From: CAYMDP01 sp964389375
GTDB taxonomy: Bacteria; Bdellovibrionota; Bdellovibrionia; Bdellovibrionales; UBA1609
Reading direction: 5' to 3'
Length of the DNA stretch: 20,433 nt
Assembly: GCA_964389375.1 (NCBI GenBank)
Contig: CAYMDP010000051.1
Span: forward strand, 1-20,433
Shown here piece by piece: positions 1 through 7,975 of this stretch (position 1 is its first letter; each line of letters starts with the position of its first letter). The translations under genes and the position numbers were made by a program. The notes beneath the pieces are model-generated. The model did no database searches. It was not told the DNA's origin and saw nothing but the letters and a program-made list of their open reading frames with translations.

Positions 1-102
1 AATTGTACTGAGCCACAGATTTTGTTTCAATGAGATTGCGAATATACCTTCAAGTGTCTGGGTCGTAAGGCTACCCTTGCATATTGCATCCTGGACCATG
101 CC
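1..102. other. Left edge, no gene recognised
   Basis: This is the stretch downstream of the first minus-strand gene. I see no convincing reading frame, no terminator hairpin with a T-tract and no repeat in it. Confidence 0.4.
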
Positions 103-960
103 TCAATGTAAGGAGCTTTGTGGTGATCCTGAAAAATTGGGAGAAGCAAAAGGGCGAAATTCGAGCGGAAAGCCTATAAGGTGGCTGCTGTACATCGCCT
201 TCAACTTCCGAAAAGCCTTATCCTGCTCAAGAGCATCGCAAATTCTATGACAGGCCTTATGAAAATCCGACCATTGACCGACGGCTTGATTGAACTTTTC
301 ATTTGATCGCTTATAAAAAAATCCCTCTTCTTCAAAATCTGCCGGAGGAGGAATATATACCAGGCCAAGCTCACTTAGATTCAGGTCACGCTCTTCAAGA
401 TTTAAAAAAGTTCTAAAAAAATACAAGCCCGTCGGATCGACAACCACACCCAAAGCCCGGTCTAAATTGTAGCGTTTGAAAAATCCAATCCTCTCGAAAT
501 GCATGTCTAAAGAATAGATAAAATCCAAGTCTGTGCGACTGGGAGGAAGAGTGACCGACCAATCCTGTTTTTTTGGTGTCGACCGAGAGTAGATTGCTTC
601 TATCGAAGCCTTTGGATGTGTGTGTAAGATAAAAACCTGACTTTTTGAGTGATGTGCGCCGATGCGGTCCAAAGCCTCTTTTACAGAAGCCGTTAGCTGA
701 TCCGGATCAACCACGATCTGAGCGGCCGTTGCGCCCTTGGGCCGAATGTCCATCCACACCGACTGGCCTTGATCATTTCGAATAAAAATCGACATGTGCT
801 CGATGGGGCTCGTGTTCGCAAGATGCCGTAGATCTTCAATCCCCTTGGTCCAATTCTTATCTTCATTCAATTCGAAAGCGGTACAAATATCAAAAGACGC
901 AAGCAAGGTGCCCAATAAAAAAAAGGTCTGAACAAACATGTGCACTCTTGAGAATTGCAT
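103..960 (-). CDS. Secreted JAMM/MPN-like putative metalloprotease
   Basis: A 285-residue protein with a hydrophobic N-terminal segment (about residues 8-28), read as a Sec signal peptide. The notable part is H113-T-H115-P116 followed by P139-P-S141-R-T-D144. This matches the H-x-H-P ... P-S-x-x-D core by which JAMM/MPN proteins (JAB1, RadC and bacterial JAB proteins) bind zinc. The distal JAMM glutamate could be E54, in a predicted strand before the motif, but that pairing is a guess. JAMM proteins cleave isopeptide or peptide bonds next to ubiquitin-like or sulfur-carrier C-termini, but a secreted one has no obvious partner of that kind. The remaining ~140 C-terminal residues are unfamiliar. 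The ATG at 960 is used; an in-frame ATG at 939, preceded by AAGAG, is a good alternative. The gene stands alone on its strand with a 301-bp divergent gap upstream. The motif is clear by eye; activity is inferred. Confidence 0.6.
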   Translation of the reverse strand: MQFSRVHMFVQTFFLLGTLLASFDICTAFELNEDKNWTKGIEDLRHLANTSPIEHMSIFIRNDQGQSVWMDIRPKGATAAQIVVDPDQLTASVKEALDRIGAHHSKSQVFILHTHPKASIEAIYSRSTPKKQDWSVTLPPSRTDLDFIYSLDMHFERIGFFKRYNLDRALGVVVDPTGLYFFRTFLNLEERDLNLSELGLVYIPPPADFEEEGFFYKRSNEKFNQAVGQWSDFHKACHRICDALEQDKAFRKLKAMYSSHLIGFPLEFRPFASPNFSGSPQSSLH

Positions 961-1261
961 CTTCTCGAAATAGGTCTTATTCCCAAGAAGTGCAAACTAT
1001 AGCCTTAAGTTCGAAACTTTTTCTCAGCAGATTCAACAATTTAATCCTGGACATAAAAATTGGTTATCTATTTGGCCCCAGGCCCTAAGTCCACTCGGCC
1101 CGTCGCTTAGCCGATTAAGTCTGATGGATCTGAGCCCCTTGCTCCCATGGTAATATTAACAAAGCTCTTCTCGATTGACCTTTGTTTTGAGTTTCCAATC
1201 CAGTTGAACTATGAATTCTTGGTATAGATATTTTGCTTTAAAAACATTGCGGTGACCTTAA
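961..1261. other. Divergent intergenic region
   Basis: 301 bp between two divergently oriented secreted-protein genes, so it must hold both promoters. No hexamer pair fits well. The best for the rightward gene is a TATAGA-like -10 with a preceding TG at about 1220-1230, but no good -35 accompanies it. A short GC-richer patch at about 1073-1160 contrasts with AT-rich flanks. I see no open frame or repeat in it. Confidence 0.4.
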
Positions 1262-1699
1262 ATGAAAAACATATTCGCTTTAGTGCTTCTGTTGTTTGCA
1301 ATTCCGGCCTCTGCCCACCTCGAGCTTCATGAACTCGACTCTTATCTTGAGACAGAGCAGGATCAACTTCAGACAAAGATTTCTGAACTTCAAAAATTTG
1401 TTAAATACCCAGGAGTCACACATTTTCTGCTAAATGAACCAAATCTTGTCTTCGAAAGCTCTCTACAAACTTATCACGAATGTGTCGAAAAAAAGTGCCG
1501 TGTTTTTGAGCGGAAGCACTTTAGCAAAATTGCTTCATTTCGAACGGACCAAAAATATCACCATATCCACAATATCTGGATCGATTTTGTTCGAATTCCT
1601 GTTTCGAGTTTAGAAGTTTGGGACTCGAATTCCTCCGGAGAAAAACTTAGACTCCTCAAAGAGCAAATAAAGATCGAAACACTTTCCTTTGCTCTTTGA
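1262..1699 (+). CDS. Small exported protein, unknown
   Basis: A 145-residue protein not recognised as any family. Residues 1-18 form a standard Sec signal peptide ending A-S-A before H19. The mature part opens with a Glu/Gln-rich helical stretch (about 20-48). It then has two cysteines five apart (C74 and C79), which could form a disulfide, and a histidine cluster Y-H-H-I-H at 99-103. With H19 and H23 these could bind metal, but that is speculation. The ATG is preceded by GGTGA at suitable spacing. The gene converges on the small exported protein encoded at 1734-2033. Confidence 0.65.
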   Translation: MKNIFALVLLLFAIPASAHLELHELDSYLETEQDQLQTKISELQKFVKYPGVTHFLLNEPNLVFESSLQTYHECVEKKCRVFERKHFSKIASFRTDQKYHHIHNIWIDFVRIPVSSLEVWDSNSSGEKLRLLKEQIKIETLSFAL

Positions 1700-1733
1700 G
1701 TATATCCCTGCCGAAAAGTGGCCGGCCTAGCCT

Positions 1734-2033
1734 TTACAGAAGGTGGCCTTCGTAGTCTTGATTTTTGTTTTTGTTTACACAAACTTGAAAGTCATAGTGC
1801 AGGGCCTTTCCTCCGACGACGACAAAGCAATCGGCCTCAATATCATGTACAAAATGAAGCTCCGAGATGTCTTCTTCCTGCACCTGCAAAACTTCGCCCC
1901 TTTGGCCCCATGAGTTTTTAGTCTGTACGACCTCTCGAACCACTTGGTCGATTTTATTCATTTCTCCTGCAAAAGACGCCGAACCCACCAATAAAAACAA
2001 AATCGTCACAGAAATATTTAAGATTTTAAACAT
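1734..2033 (-). CDS. Small secreted protein, unknown
   Basis: A 99-residue protein with no recognised family. The frame stays open upstream to 2237, but I place the start at the ATG at 2033. A G-rich ribosome site (GGGGGGAC) lies just before it, and translation from there begins with a clean signal peptide: M-F-K, a hydrophobic core, and S-F-A before G23. The mature protein is about 77 residues, acidic in the middle, with two cysteines (C69 and C85) on either side of a V-V-V-G-G-K turn, suggesting a disulfide-bonded periplasmic or secreted domain. It shares strand and style with the next gene upstream (2258-2722), with 224 bp between them, so each probably has its own promoter. Confidence 0.6.
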   Translation of the reverse strand: MFKILNISVTILFLLVGSASFAGEMNKIDQVVREVVQTKNSWGQRGEVLQVQEEDISELHFVHDIEADCFVVVGGKALHYDFQVCVNKNKNQDYEGHLL

Positions 2034-2257
2034 TTTTTGTCCCCCCAATATGAAACGTTGAGGTCTATGGCTAGAGCGCGTGGATAATCTTGTCAACTTG
2101 CATTGTCTCGGATCCCGCCAGAGAGCAAATCGAACAAAATTTTCACGAATATTCGACCATGAAAGAACCAGACTTTGAATTTTTGTTTGAGTGAGCCCTG
2201 ATTTTAACAGGATTAAACTAAGCCTAGACTCGGTCACACATTGAACCCCTAATCTCT

Positions 2258-2722
2258 TCAGAGATCTCCAAGGGGAAGATAGTCACAAAGTATTCCATTA
2301 AACATGTGGCCTCCCGTAGGGTAAAACATTGCAAAACCCGTTTCTGAATGAAGTGTCTTGGGATCAAAGTCGGCCTGAAAATATGTGATCTGAGGATCCG
2401 CTTCATTAATAAAAAGATGAATTCTTCCAGTCTCCAGTACCGCCGGATAACTTCCATAAAATGTTTTGGAACTATCGAAGGAATGAATCGTCTTGCCATC
2501 GACCATCGCGGTGCCCTCGATTTCATAAACGGATTTTTCCGCGCGATCCGAGATGGGCTGTAAAACTGTAATCTGAAACTGAACCGAAGGATTACTCTCT
2601 TCGGGTGAGCGGCAGGAAACCCGATCTCCCTTTTCGAAAGGCTTCAGGGGGAGGTTCGCAAGCGTCTGCTGAGAAAATAGAATGTACAGTCCAAAAAGAA
2701 AAAAATGAAAAATTCGTCTCAT
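2258..2722 (-). CDS. Periplasmic/secreted protein, unknown
   Basis: A 154-residue protein that I cannot assign. The open frame runs further upstream, but the ATG at 2722 is chosen because it follows GAGAG and opens directly into a signal peptide (M-R-R, hydrophobic core, cut near A22). The mature part looks beta-rich: alternating hydrophobic strands, few predicted helices, and a gly-rich end (P-T-G-G-H-M-F-N-G near 135-143). Two cysteines, C37 and C146, lie near the ends of the mature chain and could close the fold with a disulfide. It may belong to the same class of small exported unknowns as the two genes to its left, but I see no clear sequence similarity to them. Confidence 0.6.
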   Translation of the reverse strand: MRRIFHFFLFGLYILFSQQTLANLPLKPFEKGDRVSCRSPEESNPSVQFQITVLQPISDRAEKSVYEIEGTAMVDGKTIHSFDSSKTFYGSYPAVLETGRIHLFINEADPQITYFQADFDPKTLHSETGFAMFYPTGGHMFNGILCDYLPLGDL

Positions 2723-2895
2723 TATACTCTCATAACCAAATTGGGGAATTACACCCAAGGCTTTGGACTTCCTTGTGCGCAGCCAAGCAATCAAAATGCA
2801 TTTTTATCTAATTATTTTATAAAGATAAGGTCTAAGGACAAGGCTCAATGCATTAGCCCGCCGCCCACAAACATCAAAGGACCTGGCGAATGAAT

Positions 2896-3297
2896 CTAAC
2901 CGAGCTTTAGCGCAACGAGCGTTGAGCTTATCGTTCCGCAAAGGACCGAACCCCACAAGATGTCTACGACTGCAACCTTCACCGACCAGAAGGAAAGGGT
3001 CGACATATTTGTCATATCGTAAGTTCCATAGATAACAAAACCAAGTAAGGCGCCCCACAAAAAAGCTGATCCCAGGCTGCCCTGGGCCTTAGGAAGAGCA
3101 AAGAAAACAATTCCTATTGCGAGACAAAGATACACAATGGCCGCGGGCCATAGAAGAGGGGTGAATTGCTCATTTTGAAAACGCAGAACTGGTGCCAATT
3201 CTTTGGTATAAAAATTCGACATAATTTTTCCGAGCCAAATATAATCTAAAATTGGGACCAAAACGAAGGCCAGTACAAGTTGTTTTAGAATCAACAT
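2896..3297 (-). CDS. DUF2177 family membrane protein
   Basis: A 133-residue, four-helix integral membrane protein matching the DUF2177 pattern. It has L-D-Y-I-W-L at 17-22, F-Y at 29-30, W50 opening the second helix, a G-x-x-x-G helix, Y-G-T-Y-D-M-T-N at 90-97, and D112 with W-G at 115-116. The buried acidic and aromatic residues are what characterise the family; its function is not known. The start is the ATG at 3297, with GGAG six bases upstream; a TTG four codons earlier would overrun that ribosome site. It is divergent from kup with about 200 bp between them, which does not by itself imply a shared role. Confidence 0.8.
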   Translation of the reverse strand: MLILKQLVLAFVLVPILDYIWLGKIMSNFYTKELAPVLRFQNEQFTPLLWPAAIVYLCLAIGIVFFALPKAQGSLGSAFLWGALLGFVIYGTYDMTNMSTLSFWSVKVAVVDILWGSVLCGTISSTLVALKLG

Positions 3298-3500
3298 TTT
3301 TTGCTCCAAATCTAAGCTTTAGAAGATCTGCGTGGTCCATTAACAAAATGGTCCGTCATCAGTAGAAGCATAACTTGAAAACCAAAAAACATGAAGCTTC
3401 GCGTTTTTTTAAGAATTGATCTGTTTGTAGAAGGGGGCCAGAAGCACTAATGAGGCAAATCCGTTGACCCCACCGGTCCACCTCCGGCATCATTGAGCTT

Positions 3501-5396
3501 ATGACTCAAAATTCATCTGCATCTTCGCCCCGATCGAAGGATTGGCCCTTTGCTTTAGCTGCCTTAGGAATCGTCTTTGGAGATATTGGGACAAGCCCTC
3601 TTTACGCTCTTCGCGAGGCCTTTCACGGCACTCATGCGATTCCCCTCACTGAGGCCAGCCTTTATGGTGTTCTTTCGTTAATTTTTTGGTCTCTGACCGC
3701 GATTATCTCCTTTTGGTATCTTCAGTTTGTCATGCGCGCGGATAATCATGGCGAAGGCGGAGTCCTCGCACTAACGGCTCTTGCATGCCTGCACAAAACC
3801 CGGAAGATAAAAAAGGGAAACACCTATTTTTTAATCCTCGGTCTATTTGGAGCAGCACTTCTGGTCGGTGACGGAATGATCACCCCGGCTATCTCGGTTA
3901 TGTCCGCCGTTGAGGGTCTTAAGGTCGCCACGCCCATTTTTGATCGCTTTGTTGTACCTCTGTCCCTTATTATTTTGGTCGGAATATTTTCTGTTCAGAA
4001 ATTTGGAACTGCTAAAATCGGCTCATATTTTGGGCCGGTCATGTTGGTCTGGTTTTCACTTCTGGCAATTCTTGGAATCAATTCGATTGTTAGGACGCCC
4101 GAAATTCTGATGGCAGCAAGTCCCCATTACGCGCTTTTATTTATAATTGAAAATCCGAAACTTGCTTTTGTTGCACTTGGCGCAGTGTTTTTGGTCGTCA
4201 CCGGTGGAGAGTCCTTATACACAGATCTTGGGCATTTCGGTCGAAAGGTCATTAGCCAAGCTTGGTTTAAAATTGCGATGCCTGCATTGATTATAAATTA
4301 TTTTGGACAAGGGGCCCTGTTGCTTCGTGATCCAAGTTCCGCGCAAAATCCATTTTATCTTTTGGTTCCAGATTGGGGAATTATTCCCATGGTTCTGGTC
4401 GCAACCTGTGCAGCCATTATTGCTTCTCAGGCCTTGATCTCTGGGCTGTTTTCGATGTCCAGACAATGTGTGCAACTTGGATTTTGCCCAAGACTTGAAA
4501 TCCTGCATACCTCAGCCAAGGAAATCGGACAAATTTATGTACCACCCATGAATTGGATCCTGATGATCGGGACGATTTGGTTGGTTATTGCTTTCGAGAG
4601 TTCTGGAAACCTTGCTTCCGCCTACGGAGTCGCAGTTGCTCTGACAATGCTTATTACTTCAATCCTGGCACTGGTCGTTGCTAGAGCTTTGTGGCACTGG
4701 AAGTGGCGCAGACTTTTATTTTATGCCTCTGTCATTCCTCTGATCGAGATCTTTTACTTCGCAGCAAACTCTTTGAAGATCGCGGATGGCGGATGGGTTC
4801 CGTTGTTAATTGCCGCTTGCGTTTATACCCTTATGACGACTTGGAACAAAGGTCGAAAGATGCTGATGCGACAGATGCGCGAGCGCGCCTATCCATTTGC
4901 AAATTTAATTGAGGACCTAAAGAAGGCTCCACCCGCCCTAGTCTCTGGCTGTGCGGTCTACATGGTCGGTGACGCTAAAACAACTCCACCAGCCTTAATG
5001 CATAACTTAAAACACAATAAGGTCCTTCACAAAACAGTGATCTTTCTAACAGTCGTCACTGAAGACGTCTCTAAAGTGCCCGAAAACGAGCGGCTTGATG
5101 TTGAGACTATTGCTCCTGGTTTTTTTCGAGTCATCGGGAAGTATGGATTTATGGAAACTCCTGACGTCTCTTTGCTGCTAAACCGCTGCCAGACCAAGGG
5201 GTTTATTGAGTCCGATGACGAAGAGCCGACCTATTTCTTGGGACGAGAAATCTTGGTCTCTCGCCACGGAGGAGAGCTTTCTTTTTGGAGAAAAAAGATT
5301 TTTTCTTTTCTTGCTAAGAACTCAAGGCCCGCAAATGCATATTTTAATTTGCCACTAGACCGCGTCATCGAAGTGGGAATGCAGGTCGAAATTTAA
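3501..5396 (+). CDS. kup: Low-affinity K+ uptake transporter Kup
   Basis: A 631-residue potassium transporter of the KUP/HAK/KT family, which imports K+ with H+ across the inner membrane. It begins with a short polar N-terminus and then the family signature G-D-I-G-T-S-P-L-Y at residues 27-35 in helix 1. About a dozen hydrophobic helices follow up to residue ~450, including the G-D-G-M-I-T-P-A motif in the second quarter and the G-G-E-S-L-Y-T-D-L-G-H-F-G motif near the middle. The last ~180 residues form the usual soluble C-terminal domain. Length is typical for bacterial Kup. The ATG at 3501 has only a weak ribosome site (TTGAG). The stop lies 28 bp from the convergent endopeptidase gene. 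I looked for a c-di-AMP riboswitch upstream and saw none. Confidence 0.95.
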   Translation: MTQNSSASSPRSKDWPFALAALGIVFGDIGTSPLYALREAFHGTHAIPLTEASLYGVLSLIFWSLTAIISFWYLQFVMRADNHGEGGVLALTALACLHKTRKIKKGNTYFLILGLFGAALLVGDGMITPAISVMSAVEGLKVATPIFDRFVVPLSLIILVGIFSVQKFGTAKIGSYFGPVMLVWFSLLAILGINSIVRTPEILMAASPHYALLFIIENPKLAFVALGAVFLVVTGGESLYTDLGHFGRKVISQAWFKIAMPALIINYFGQGALLLRDPSSAQNPFYLLVPDWGIIPMVLVATCAAIIASQALISGLFSMSRQCVQLGFCPRLEILHTSAKEIGQIYVPPMNWILMIGTIWLVIAFESSGNLASAYGVAVALTMLITSILALVVARALWHWKWRRLLFYASVIPLIEIFYFAANSLKIADGGWVPLLIAACVYTLMTTWNKGRKMLMRQMRERAYPFANLIEDLKKAPPALVSGCAVYMVGDAKTTPPALMHNLKHNKVLHKTVIFLTVVTEDVSKVPENERLDVETIAPGFFRVIGKYGFMETPDVSLLLNRCQTKGFIESDDEEPTYFLGREILVSRHGGELSFWRKKIFSFLAKNSRPANAYFNLPLDRVIEVGMQVEI

Positions 5397-5424
5397 AGTC
5401 TAACTAGATACTTCTTGAGAGCTG

Positions 5425-7128
5425 TTACTTAATATAGCTCTCGCAACCCGTTCCCGCTGGAAGGGTTACTAATGACTCCTGACAGCCCACCGTCGCTGGG
5501 CAATGAAGTCGAACGTGGTAATGATCGTGATGACCGGCTTGGTGATGAATACTGCGTAAAGCTCTGAATTCAACGGATTGAGGGTCTGAGTTGTACTCAC
5601 CTTTTTTATAGGCAAAAAGACAAAGTTCTTTTTTAATTCTTCGATCTAAAAAGATCGAGATAATGTAGCGCTCTTTTGTGTTGTTAAGAAGCTTTATCAA
5701 AGACCAATTCTTTTCTAGATCGAATTCTGACTTTCTATTTCCCACGGCAGACCAAAAGCTATTCTGAACACCTTTTGTAGAAATAAATGCGATATCTACG
5801 TCTAGTCCGTTTTGATGACTAACGTGTCCACCAAGTCTTCGTCCTGATTTTTTCGAAAGGGAGCCCACTTGAACCCTGGGTCCTTCTGGATAAAGTTTTT
5901 TAAACTCGGTGGTCGCCTCGGTGATCAGTTGCACTAACACATCTGCGCCCCAAGTCGGGCGTAAGTCTTCTTTGATCACCTTAAGATTGGAGCGCACGAA
6001 ATAGCCCGGTCCTTCTTCGGGAAGAAGACTTGCGTTCATAAGACGGCCCGAAGTGTGACGTCCGATTGCTTGACGTGTTTGCTGATTTAAAGTGACCGAA
6101 AGGGTTGGGATTTGGCTTGGCTCTGTTACTTCTTTTGGAGCCCGAGGTAGACGAACCGGGCCTGAGTAATCCGCACCGTCTCCGATCTCAGTTTTTTTAG
6201 ATACGACCGCAGGCCTAGCCTTTGGGCTTTTATCTTCAACAACTTTCTTTTTCGGAACGACCGGCTTTTGTGGCTCATCAGGTATCTTCGGATTTAAAGA
6301 GCGCTTGGGCTTTAAAGGTACAGAGGTATCTTTTTTTGCAGATTCTTGCTTAGGGCTCTCTTCTATTCCTTCTTCGGTCTCTTCTTCGGTCTCTTCTGCA
6401 GACTCTTCTGCAGACTCTTCGACTGGCTCTTCCTCAACAGGTTCTTCTTGTTGAGGAGCTGCGGGAGTGGTGCGCGATTGTTTCGCGCCAGAAACCTGAT
6501 TGAAACGAAGATTCTTTTTAACGGGGGGGCTGGTGCGAAGTTTGCTGGTGATCTCTACCGGTTTTGAAATCGCTTTATCCAACTGTTTTACAAACTGGCG
6601 CGTGTACTCTTCGCCTTCAAATTCATAAGTAAGATCTAGGGCAATCTCATCACAGACATTAATATCCGTACAGCCCGCCGAGGCACGAACTCGTTTTTCT
6701 GCCCGTACAGCTGGATCAGTTGAATACAAAAAGGCATACCATTCTTGCTGAGACGAATCAAAGGGCCCCTCAAGCTCGATGGCTTCTTCGCCTTTGCCAT
6801 GAACTGCAGTAAATTTTAAGTTCATTTTCTTCTGATCTAAATCAATCTGCAAAATAAGGTTTTTAAAACTGACTGGAATTGGGGCCTGTTTTAAATCGGG
6901 TCGAGACTCTTCTGCCTCTTTAGGAATCTCTCTTTGCTCCATTTGAATTTCTTTTGTGCCGGTGAAAAAAACAGGGTTCTGAATTTTATGATGAGAAAAG
7001 GTGTCGGGATTTGAAAAATCCCGGGGTCCTGATTCACTGGGATTGGAATTGAAGTCCTGTCCACAAGCCGCAAGAAAGCTTATTCCTAAGATCAGACAAA
7101 ATCGAATAATGATGGACCAATTTTTCAC
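5425..7128 (-). CDS. M74 (MepA-like) murein endopeptidase lipoprotein
   Basis: A 567-residue protein in three parts. Residues 1-22 are a lipoprotein signal with L-A-A-C and C22 as the lipidation site. Residues ~60-210 form a novel domain with a C153/C159 pair. Residues ~222-345 are a low-complexity Glu-, Pro- and Lys-rich linker. The end, from ~345 to 545, is a penicillin-insensitive endopeptidase domain (peptidase M74). It carries G-H-V-S-H-Q-N-G-L-D-V-D at 434-445 (H435, H438 and D443 as zinc-site candidates) and H-H-D-H-Y-H-V-R at 533-540. MepA cleaves DD- and LD-crosslinks of murein. E. coli MepA is under 280 residues, so half of this protein is extra. It starts at GTG with AGGGAG six bases upstream, and a promoter-like sequence lies 69 bp upstream. 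The lipobox and linker suggest an enzyme tethered to a membrane on a long arm. Catalytic assignment is strong; the role of the N-terminal half is unknown. Confidence 0.88.
   Translation of the reverse strand: MKNWSIIIRFCLILGISFLAACGQDFNSNPSESGPRDFSNPDTFSHHKIQNPVFFTGTKEIQMEQREIPKEAEESRPDLKQAPIPVSFKNLILQIDLDQKKMNLKFTAVHGKGEEAIELEGPFDSSQQEWYAFLYSTDPAVRAEKRVRASAGCTDINVCDEIALDLTYEFEGEEYTRQFVKQLDKAISKPVEITSKLRTSPPVKKNLRFNQVSGAKQSRTTPAAPQQEEPVEEEPVEESAEESAEETEEETEEGIEESPKQESAKKDTSVPLKPKRSLNPKIPDEPQKPVVPKKKVVEDKSPKARPAVVSKKTEIGDGADYSGPVRLPRAPKEVTEPSQIPTLSVTLNQQTRQAIGRHTSGRLMNASLLPEEGPGYFVRSNLKVIKEDLRPTWGADVLVQLITEATTEFKKLYPEGPRVQVGSLSKKSGRRLGGHVSHQNGLDVDIAFISTKGVQNSFWSAVGNRKSEFDLEKNWSLIKLLNNTKERYIISIFLDRRIKKELCLFAYKKGEYNSDPQSVEFRALRSIHHQAGHHDHYHVRLHCPATVGCQESLVTLPAGTGCESYIK
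6370..6417. repeat. 12-bp tandem repeats in the acidic linker
   Basis: Two perfect copies of a 12-mer (TTCTTCGGTCTC) at 6370-6393 are followed directly by two perfect copies of a related 12-mer (TTCTGCAGACTC) at 6394-6417. Being multiples of four codons they keep the frame, and they encode repeated Glu-rich tetrapeptides in the linker of the M74 lipoprotein. Replication slippage here would change linker length without breaking the gene. Confidence 0.85.
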
Positions 7129-7196
7129 AGGATTCTCCCTGAGGCCTTTATAAGCAAAAGCTGGTCCAGGCTAAGTTATTGATTTTACTGTATATA

Positions 7197-7225
7197 ATTA
7201 TGCATAAAGCCCTGGAAAATGACAA
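7197..7225 (-). promoter_or_regulatory. Putative sigma70-type promoter for the M74 lipoprotein gene
   Basis: On the minus strand, TTGTCA (7220-7225) and CATAAT (7197-7202) are 17 bp apart. They match the sigma70 consensus at five of six positions each. This would give a leader of roughly 60 bases before the GTG at 7128. It lies directly after the purN stop, so the lipoprotein gene probably does not depend on purN transcription. Confidence 0.6.
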
Positions 7226-7235
7226 TTTTGGGCCT

Positions 7236-7850
7236 TTAGTTCTGTGTTGGTGCGGCCTCAAGGGCCGCAATGAAATCAACCACAAATTGATTTTCGGTCT
7301 CGAGAAGGCGTGCTTCTAAAGATTGGGGGCTATCATTGGGAAGGACTGGAATACGTTTTTGCGCCAGAATCTTTCCGGAATCGTATTCTTCGCTGACTTC
7401 ATGAATTGTGATCCCGGTCTCTAAACTGCCCGACTGGATCACTGCCTCATGGACTTTGACTCCGTACATTCCCGGCCCGCCGAAAGCAGGTAAAAGTGAG
7501 GGGTGAGTATTGATTATTTTACCCCGAAATCTGGATAAAACCTGAGGTCCAATTTTTTTTAAAAAGCCACACAAAAAAACAAGGTCGATGTCTTGGCTTG
7601 AAAGCTCGTTGGCTATTTGTTGATCCCAAGCGGCCAGATCGGAAAAATCTTTGGGGTCCAATACGCGAACGGGAATTCCAAGATTTTTTGCTCGCTCGCA
7701 GGCCTTTGCCTGTGGCCGGTTCACAATCAACAGTGCGAGCTTCGACTTCAAATGTCCGCTTAAGCAAGCACGTGCCAAGGACTCAAAGTTGGTCCCCGAA
7801 CCCGAGGCCAGAACTGCAATCCGAAATGCGGGATTCAATTGAGTTTCCAT
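7236..7850 (-). CDS. purN: Phosphoribosylglycinamide formyltransferase
   Basis: A 204-residue glycinamide ribonucleotide transformylase. It transfers the formyl group of 10-formyltetrahydrofolate to GAR in step three of purine synthesis, in the cytoplasm. Visible motifs are the phosphate-binding L-A-S-G-S-G-T-N-F at 14-22, the catalytic region I-I-N-T-H-P-S-L-L-P at 112-121 (N114 and H116), and E-E-Y-D-S-G-K-I-L at 154-162 with catalytic D157. Length fits the family. I use the ATG at 7850; an ATG eight codons upstream would lie upstream of the best -10 (7865-7870) and add residues the family lacks. The gene is alone, without purM or other purine genes nearby. It is divergent from the polysaccharide deacetylase gene. 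Confidence 0.95.
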   Translation of the reverse strand: METQLNPAFRIAVLASGSGTNFESLARACLSGHLKSKLALLIVNRPQAKACERAKNLGIPVRVLDPKDFSDLAAWDQQIANELSSQDIDLVFLCGFLKKIGPQVLSRFRGKIINTHPSLLPAFGGPGMYGVKVHEAVIQSGSLETGITIHEVSEEYDSGKILAQKRIPVLPNDSPQSLEARLLETENQFVVDFIAALEAAPTQN

Positions 7851-7864
7851 TTTTATTAGGGCCC

Positions 7865-7893
7865 AATATAGCATGGGTCTAAAGAATTTTCAG
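7865..7893 (-). promoter_or_regulatory. Candidate purN promoter
   Basis: On the minus strand, CTGAAA (7888-7893) and TATATT (7865-7870) are separated by 17 bp. The -10 is good and the -35 only fair. Transcription would start about ten bases before the ATG at 7850, giving a very short leader and excluding the upstream ATG at 7874. Confidence 0.35.
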
Positions 7894-7926
7894 ATTCAAT
7901 CGCCCGCTTGACCCGCTTTGTTGAGT

Positions 7927-7951
7927 CCCCGAGAGTCAGTCTCTGACGGGG
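7927..7951 (+). promoter_or_regulatory. Leader hairpin upstream of deacetylase gene
   Basis: A compact inverted repeat: CCCCG pairs with CGGGG and AGAG with CTCT, leaving a small GA bulge and a five-base loop. It ends 24 bp before the deacetylase ATG, upstream of the AGAGGGG ribosome site. There is no T-run, so it does not look like an intrinsic terminator. It may be a leader structure or chance. Confidence 0.35.
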
Positions 7952-7975
7952 TAGAAGCTAAAAGAGGGGACCGGA

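Noticed and set aside
1724..1748. Hairpin between convergent genes ending at 1699 and 1734
   Set aside because: GGCC-CCTT pairs with AAGG-GGCC but with bulges and no T-run, so termination cannot be claimed.
2034..2237. N-terminal extension of the 99-residue secreted protein to 2237
   Set aside because: The added residues put a polar segment before the signal peptide, and only the start at 2033 has a G-rich ribosome site.
3385..3410. Terminator-like GAAGCTTC followed by a T-run upstream of kup
   Set aside because: GAAGCTTC is a palindrome without room for a loop, and flanking bases do not pair well enough to make a hairpin.
3310..3500. c-di-AMP or other riboswitch upstream of kup
   Set aside because: I looked for conserved riboswitch motifs in the leader and found none; only short GC palindromes are present.
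5417..5442. GAGAGCT/AGCTCTC inverted repeat between kup and the endopeptidase gene
   Set aside because: Seven paired bases with a 12-base loop and no T-run on either strand; it also covers the endopeptidase stop.
6346..6567. Phe/Leu/Arg-rich plus-strand frame opposite the acidic linker
   Set aside because: It is the antisense shadow of the Glu-rich repeats, not an independent gene.
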